Source: Bdellovibrionales bacterium (GTDB lineage Bacteria > Bdellovibrionota > UBA1018 > CAIMNF01). Taken from it: a DNA stretch of 51,084 bases. The DNA is taken from assembly GCA_947462765.1 (NCBI GenBank), contig CANHQK010000011.1, positions 1-51,084 of the forward strand. The letters run 5' to 3'. Below the pieces are notes generated by a model. It saw nothing but the letters and a program-made list of their open reading frames with translations. It searched no databases and was not told the origin of the DNA. This document shows, one piece after another, positions 47,984 to 51,084 of this stretch; positions within the stretch are counted from its first letter, which is position 1; every line of letters starts with the position of its first letter. Position numbers and translations under genes: made by a program.

Positions 47984-50254
47984 ATGATGATCTTCACATT
48001 CATCCCGTTATTGATCGGATCGTTGATCGGAACCGCAATGGCGGCCGGACCGAGCACCCTTGAGGTGAAAAAGCGCGGTGAGCAACAGGTCCGCCAGGTA
48101 CTGGAGCCTCTGGTGAACCAATACTGCCGCGAACAGTGCCAGATCATCCATGTGGACACCGAAGTCGATCTCGCGATTGACGACCTGACCGCTCCCGGCT
48201 TCGAGGACGGGGGGCGGGCCACACTCGCTCCTGCGGCAGCCCGAGTGAAGATGTTGGTCGATGAGAACCTCGGCGCCCAGACCCGGAGCAAGATTCTGGC
48301 TCTTTTCAAGGAGCATCTCGATCAACTCGACTTCCCTGTTCAAGTTGAACCCAGGATCACCCGCTTTCCGCAGCCGGCAAGCTCGTCTTATCGGGTGGCC
48401 GAGCTCCGTGCCCGGGTCGTGCGCGATATCCGTGCATCCATCCAGGGAATGCTCACCCAGTTTTGCCCCGATCATTGCGTGCTCGGAGATTTCGATGTTC
48501 AGACCGAAGCGGTGAACCCAGAGGATGTCGATTATGCCGCCAGCCAGGAGTACTTCCAGGACGGGCCGGCTGCCATCCGCGTCCGCGGGGTCAAGGCCGT
48601 AGTCATGACCGATCAGTCCCTGCCACCCGAAGAGGCAGCTGGCATGGTCGAGATGGTGAAGCTCAAGGTTTCGCCCTATAAGAATTCCGAGGTGCTCGCG
48701 CAGAGCATGAGATTCCCCAAGAACAACCCCGCACTTGCTGCCGGACAGATTCCATGGGCCCAGGGTCGGAGTCCCGCCACCGCGGGTCGCGAAAACGAAT
48801 CAAGGGACTCTCGCGAGACCCGCGAATCCCGTGAGCTCAAAGACTCTTCCGAAAGCCGGACCCAGAACCAGACGGTCCGGCAACAGAACGAATCCAATGA
48901 CGTCCGCAAAGAGCGGATCGAGCATTACGAGAAAATCGAACGGGTCGAGAACGGTGATGCGGTCCAGGCGGTACTCGACAAGTTCAAGCTCTACGGAATC
49001 GTGCTGTCGGCGATCATCCTCGCTCTTCTTTTCACTCTCGTTGCAATCAGTTTCCGCAAGCAGGTATTCGAAGGCGGAAAAGGCCCCGAGGGGGGCAAAG
49101 AAGGCAATCGAGACGGGAAGGCCGCCCATGCGGTGCCCGACAACCTGAGTCTCACGAACGACGAGAAGGCAACCCTGATCGGCAAGCGGATCGAAGCATC
49201 GCGGCTTCACGACGAATTGACGGGGATCTACTCCGAGCAGCCCAAGGTGGCCAAGCATGTGTTCACTCACGTCCTGACTGAAGAGGGGGTGGAAACCACC
49301 GCCCAGTATCTTGAGATCTTCGGCGAGAGCGTCGTCATGGATCTTCTCCGCGATCCGGGCTTGCAGTCCGACCTGACCGAGCTGATGGACTTCTATGCAC
49401 GCAACACCTTCGATATCAACGATGATGAACGTCTCGGTCTTCTGAAAAAGCTCCACCACCGGACGGTTACAGCCAAGATGCAGGTTCATGGTAGCCGTTC
49501 AGCGGTCTTATTCGATTTTCTTGCCGAAATGGACGCCCCTCAGATGTTCGAGATGATCAAGAATGAATCGAACACCGTCAAGGCGATCGTTCTCACCCAG
49601 TGTGACGCCAAGAGAAGGCAGGTGCTGTTCCAGAGTTACGATGAGCCGACCCAGCTCAAACTCATGGCGGAACTGTCGCGGATCGACCACCTTCCCAAGA
49701 ACTACATCCATAATGTGGCATCGGCACTCCGCCGCAAGAAGCTCGAGAATCCGAAGCTCAATACCGAGGCACTGCCGGGAACGGATGTGTTGGTATCCTT
49801 CCTCGAGCGCTCTTCGATGGATGCCCAGCGGAATATCATTCAGCAATTGATGGCCACTTCGGGAGGCGAGGCACTCCACAGCCTCAAGTCGAAACTGGTT
49901 TCGGTGGAGACTCTTCGTTACCTCAAGGATGCCGTCCTGACCGAGATCATCACCTCCGTCAAGCACGACGAGTTGGTCCAGTTCCTCAAGGGCTGCGGTG
50001 ACGAAATCCGAAATGCGGTTCTCAACAAGGTGCCCCGGGACCTCTCGGATGATCTCAGCGAGGAGTTGGTGATTGCCGAGCCGGTCAGTCGCGAAGTGTT
50101 CGCCGTGGTGGAGCGGAAGGTGTTGAACCGGATCAAGAACATGGCCAACAGTGGCCAGATCAACCTCTCGGATGTAAACGACCGGATCTTTGCGGAGCAG
50201 TTCGGATATGAACAGCGTGAAGTCACAGCGACCGATCTGAGGAGGTACGGCTGA
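47984..50254 (+). CDS. FliF-like periplasmic domain fused to FliG-like motor-switch domain
   Basis: This 756-residue inner-membrane protein joins two normally separate flagellar parts. A signal or first helix spans residues 1-20. The periplasmic region (about 24-245) has two tandem modules, each with a CxxxC (C48/C52 and C161/C165) and a hydrophobic VKxxVxx-type end, like the FliF/YscJ C-terminal fold. An Arg/Glu/Ser-rich linker (about 270-325) leads to a transmembrane helix (336-357). The cytoplasmic part (about 395-741) resembles FliG: middle domain FLAEMDAPQMFEMIKNES with LTQCDAKRRQVLF, and the C-terminal torque region LVQFLKGCGDEIRNAVL and VPRDLSDDLSEELV, keeping the Lys, Arg and Glu-Glu positions that face the stator. 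GAGGTGAT before the ATG at 47984 fixes the start. MotA follows by 2 nt. Confidence 0.82.
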   Translation: MMIFTFIPLLIGSLIGTAMAAGPSTLEVKKRGEQQVRQVLEPLVNQYCREQCQIIHVDTEVDLAIDDLTAPGFEDGGRATLAPAAARVKMLVDENLGAQTRSKILALFKEHLDQLDFPVQVEPRITRFPQPASSSYRVAELRARVVRDIRASIQGMLTQFCPDHCVLGDFDVQTEAVNPEDVDYAASQEYFQDGPAAIRVRGVKAVVMTDQSLPPEEAAGMVEMVKLKVSPYKNSEVLAQSMRFPKNNPALAAGQIPWAQGRSPATAGRENESRDSRETRESRELKDSSESRTQNQTVRQQNESNDVRKERIEHYEKIERVENGDAVQAVLDKFKLYGIVLSAIILALLFTLVAISFRKQVFEGGKGPEGGKEGNRDGKAAHAVPDNLSLTNDEKATLIGKRIEASRLHDELTGIYSEQPKVAKHVFTHVLTEEGVETTAQYLEIFGESVVMDLLRDPGLQSDLTELMDFYARNTFDINDDERLGLLKKLHHRTVTAKMQVHGSRSAVLFDFLAEMDAPQMFEMIKNESNTVKAIVLTQCDAKRRQVLFQSYDEPTQLKLMAELSRIDHLPKNYIHNVASALRRKKLENPKLNTEALPGTDVLVSFLERSSMDAQRNIIQQLMATSGGEALHSLKSKLVSVETLRYLKDAVLTEIITSVKHDELVQFLKGCGDEIRNAVLNKVPRDLSDDLSEELVIAEPVSREVFAVVERKVLNRIKNMANSGQINLSDVNDRIFAEQFGYEQREVTATDLRRYG

Positions 50255-50256
50255 TC

Positions 50257-51039
50257 ATGAATATCTCTTCTTTGTTCGGAGTCATCGTCGGTTTCGCAGT
50301 CATGGTCGCGGCCCTTCATGAGACCAAGATGGACCTGTCGTTCTTCCTGAACTTCCACGGGATTGTGATTGTCGGGGGCGGGACGCTCGCTGCCGCGGCA
50401 ATCAGTTTTCCGCTCAGCAAGCTGTTCATGCTGTTCCAGGTGTTTTTCTTGCGATTACTCGGCAGGAACCGAATCGATTACCATGGAACCATCGAACAGA
50501 TGCTCGACCTGAATAAGAAGTTGTCGCTGGGCCTGATCGGCACCCAGGATGCGGTCGCGAACCTTAAGAACGAGTTCCTGAAAGAGGCCGTCACCTTGGT
50601 TGCCGACGGTGTTCTTTCCGAGCGCGAGATTCGCAGCGTGCTCGATCAGCGGCTCGCTACGATCGAGCATCACTACATGCATGAGGCGAACATGTTCAAA
50701 GCCATCGGTAAGTATCCGCCGGCTTTCGGACTCCTGGCCACGACGCTGGGGATGATCGCCCTGCTTCAACAAATCGGCAAGCCCGGGGCTGAGAAGATGA
50801 TCGGTCCGGCTATGTCGATCGGTCTGGTCGGTACGCTTTACGGGATCGCTCTGGCCAACCTCGTATTTCTTCCTATTGCAGAAGCCTTGGCGGAAAAAAC
50901 CGAGGAGGAAATCGCATTGCGCAAGATGATCATCGAGGGCGCGGTCCTGCTGAAGCAGCGGGTGAATCCGGTTTATATGAGAGAAAGTCTGAACTCCTAC
51001 CTTCTTCCCCGCGACCGGGTGAGACGGAAAGCGGCCTGA
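50257..51039 (+). CDS. motA: MotA-type stator protein
   Basis: This 260-residue membrane protein is a proton- or sodium-driven stator subunit of the MotA/PomA family. Four hydrophobic segments are seen: SLFGVIVGFAVMVAALH at the N-terminus, a second with GGGTLAAAAISFP, then the large cytoplasmic loop, and the last two helices with YPPAFGLLATTLGMIALLQQIG and GPAMSIGLVGTLYGIALANLVFLP, which hold the conserved Pro residues. The loop keeps charged residues expected to meet FliG. It begins 2 nt after the FliF-FliG-like gene and is followed by a probable motB. Confidence 0.93.
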   Translation: MNISSLFGVIVGFAVMVAALHETKMDLSFFLNFHGIVIVGGGTLAAAAISFPLSKLFMLFQVFFLRLLGRNRIDYHGTIEQMLDLNKKLSLGLIGTQDAVANLKNEFLKEAVTLVADGVLSEREIRSVLDQRLATIEHHYMHEANMFKAIGKYPPAFGLLATTLGMIALLQQIGKPGAEKMIGPAMSIGLVGTLYGIALANLVFLPIAEALAEKTEEEIALRKMIIEGAVLLKQRVNPVYMRESLNSYLLPRDRVRRKAA

Positions 51040-51046
51040 GGCTGGC

Positions 51047-51084
51047 ATGGCGGTCATCAGAAAGCTCGAAAGGGCCCAGCAACA
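51047..51084 (+). CDS. Start of the next gene, probably MotB (partial)
   Basis: An ATG at 51047 opens a frame encoding MAVIRKLERAQQ to the window edge, 7 nt after motA. In nearly all genomes motA is followed by motB, which begins with a short charged segment before one membrane helix. Identity rests only on position and the basic start, so it is inference. Confidence 0.5.
   Translation, partial: MAVIRKLERAQQ

Noticed and set aside
46131-51084. Zorya-type anti-phage system, because of MotA/MotB-like proteins.
   Set aside because: MotA here is of the flagellar type and no ZorC, ZorD or ZorE-like helicase or nuclease is present; the neighbour is FliF-FliG-like.

Overview
The window looks like a chromosomal stretch of a Gram-negative bacterium with high G+C (judged by eye, roughly 55-60%) and very dense coding. 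Outer-membrane traits are plentiful: many lipoprotein signal peptides, beta-barrel ends, TatC, LysM and lytic transglycosylase proteins. The gene mix suggests a member of the Bdellovibrionota or a related lineage: type III glutamine synthetase, GTP-dependent PEPCK, a deoxynucleoside kinase, RNase J in a diderm, several large lipoproteins, MotA next to a FliG-like protein, and FliA-type promoters. This placement is inferred, not proven. No rRNA, tRNA, IS element, phage gene or CRISPR array was seen. The longest stretch without a gene is 18403-18614, and it appears to encode a structured RNA.

Layout. 1-1418 (-): ribosomal operon rpsF-rpsR-DUF2232, cut by the window edge. 1539-3649: tatC, a membrane-anchored cyclophilin and an unknown protein. 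3732-7219 (-): TatT-like lipoprotein and a large M16 peptidase. 7239-9914 (+): STAS/zinc-ribbon protein, HATPase protein, Maf and YggS-like PLP protein. 9901-14480: 2OG-Fe oxygenase, YihY, zinc-less DksA paralogue, ICMT-like protein, AI-2E family permease and a small membrane protein. 14597-18071 (+): PBP4-type peptidase and PEPCK. 18125-19358: FliA-like promoter, small Cys-rich protein, structured RNA and alpha/beta hydrolase. 20625-27265 (+): envelope operon with coiled-coil protein, HAMP protein, 14-blade RCC1 lipoprotein, GT39, FmdB-type protein and GT2. 27270-32066 (-): GSIII, RNA methyltransferase, a 44-residue lipoprotein missed by length cut-offs, and a barrel protein. 32087-36482: TPR-like protein, canonical DksA, dNK, lipoprotein, LysM lipoprotein and membrane protein. 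36504-39414 (-): SBP5-like protein, rsmE, RDD protein and an RfaE2-like adenylyltransferase. 39350-45277 (+): MltD-like transglycosylase, udk, rnj and leuS. 45278-51084: a lipoprotein (-), then a five-gene motor-like operon (+).

The most notable locus is the last. An outer-membrane protein with a FlgO/CsgG-like domain plus a barrel, a TPR lipoprotein, a single polypeptide joining a FliF-like periplasmic part to a complete FliG-like cytoplasmic part, MotA and a probable MotB form one tight cluster. No other flagellar gene is visible. It reads as a stator-driven rotary or force-generating machine distinct from, or derived from, the flagellar motor.

Genome style. All eight convergent gene pairs are separated by 21 nt or less, or overlap. 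Several first genes carry a -10 box 6-7 nt before the start codon and no Shine-Dalgarno, suggesting leaderless mRNAs. Three genes have perfect or near-perfect hairpins touching their start codon.
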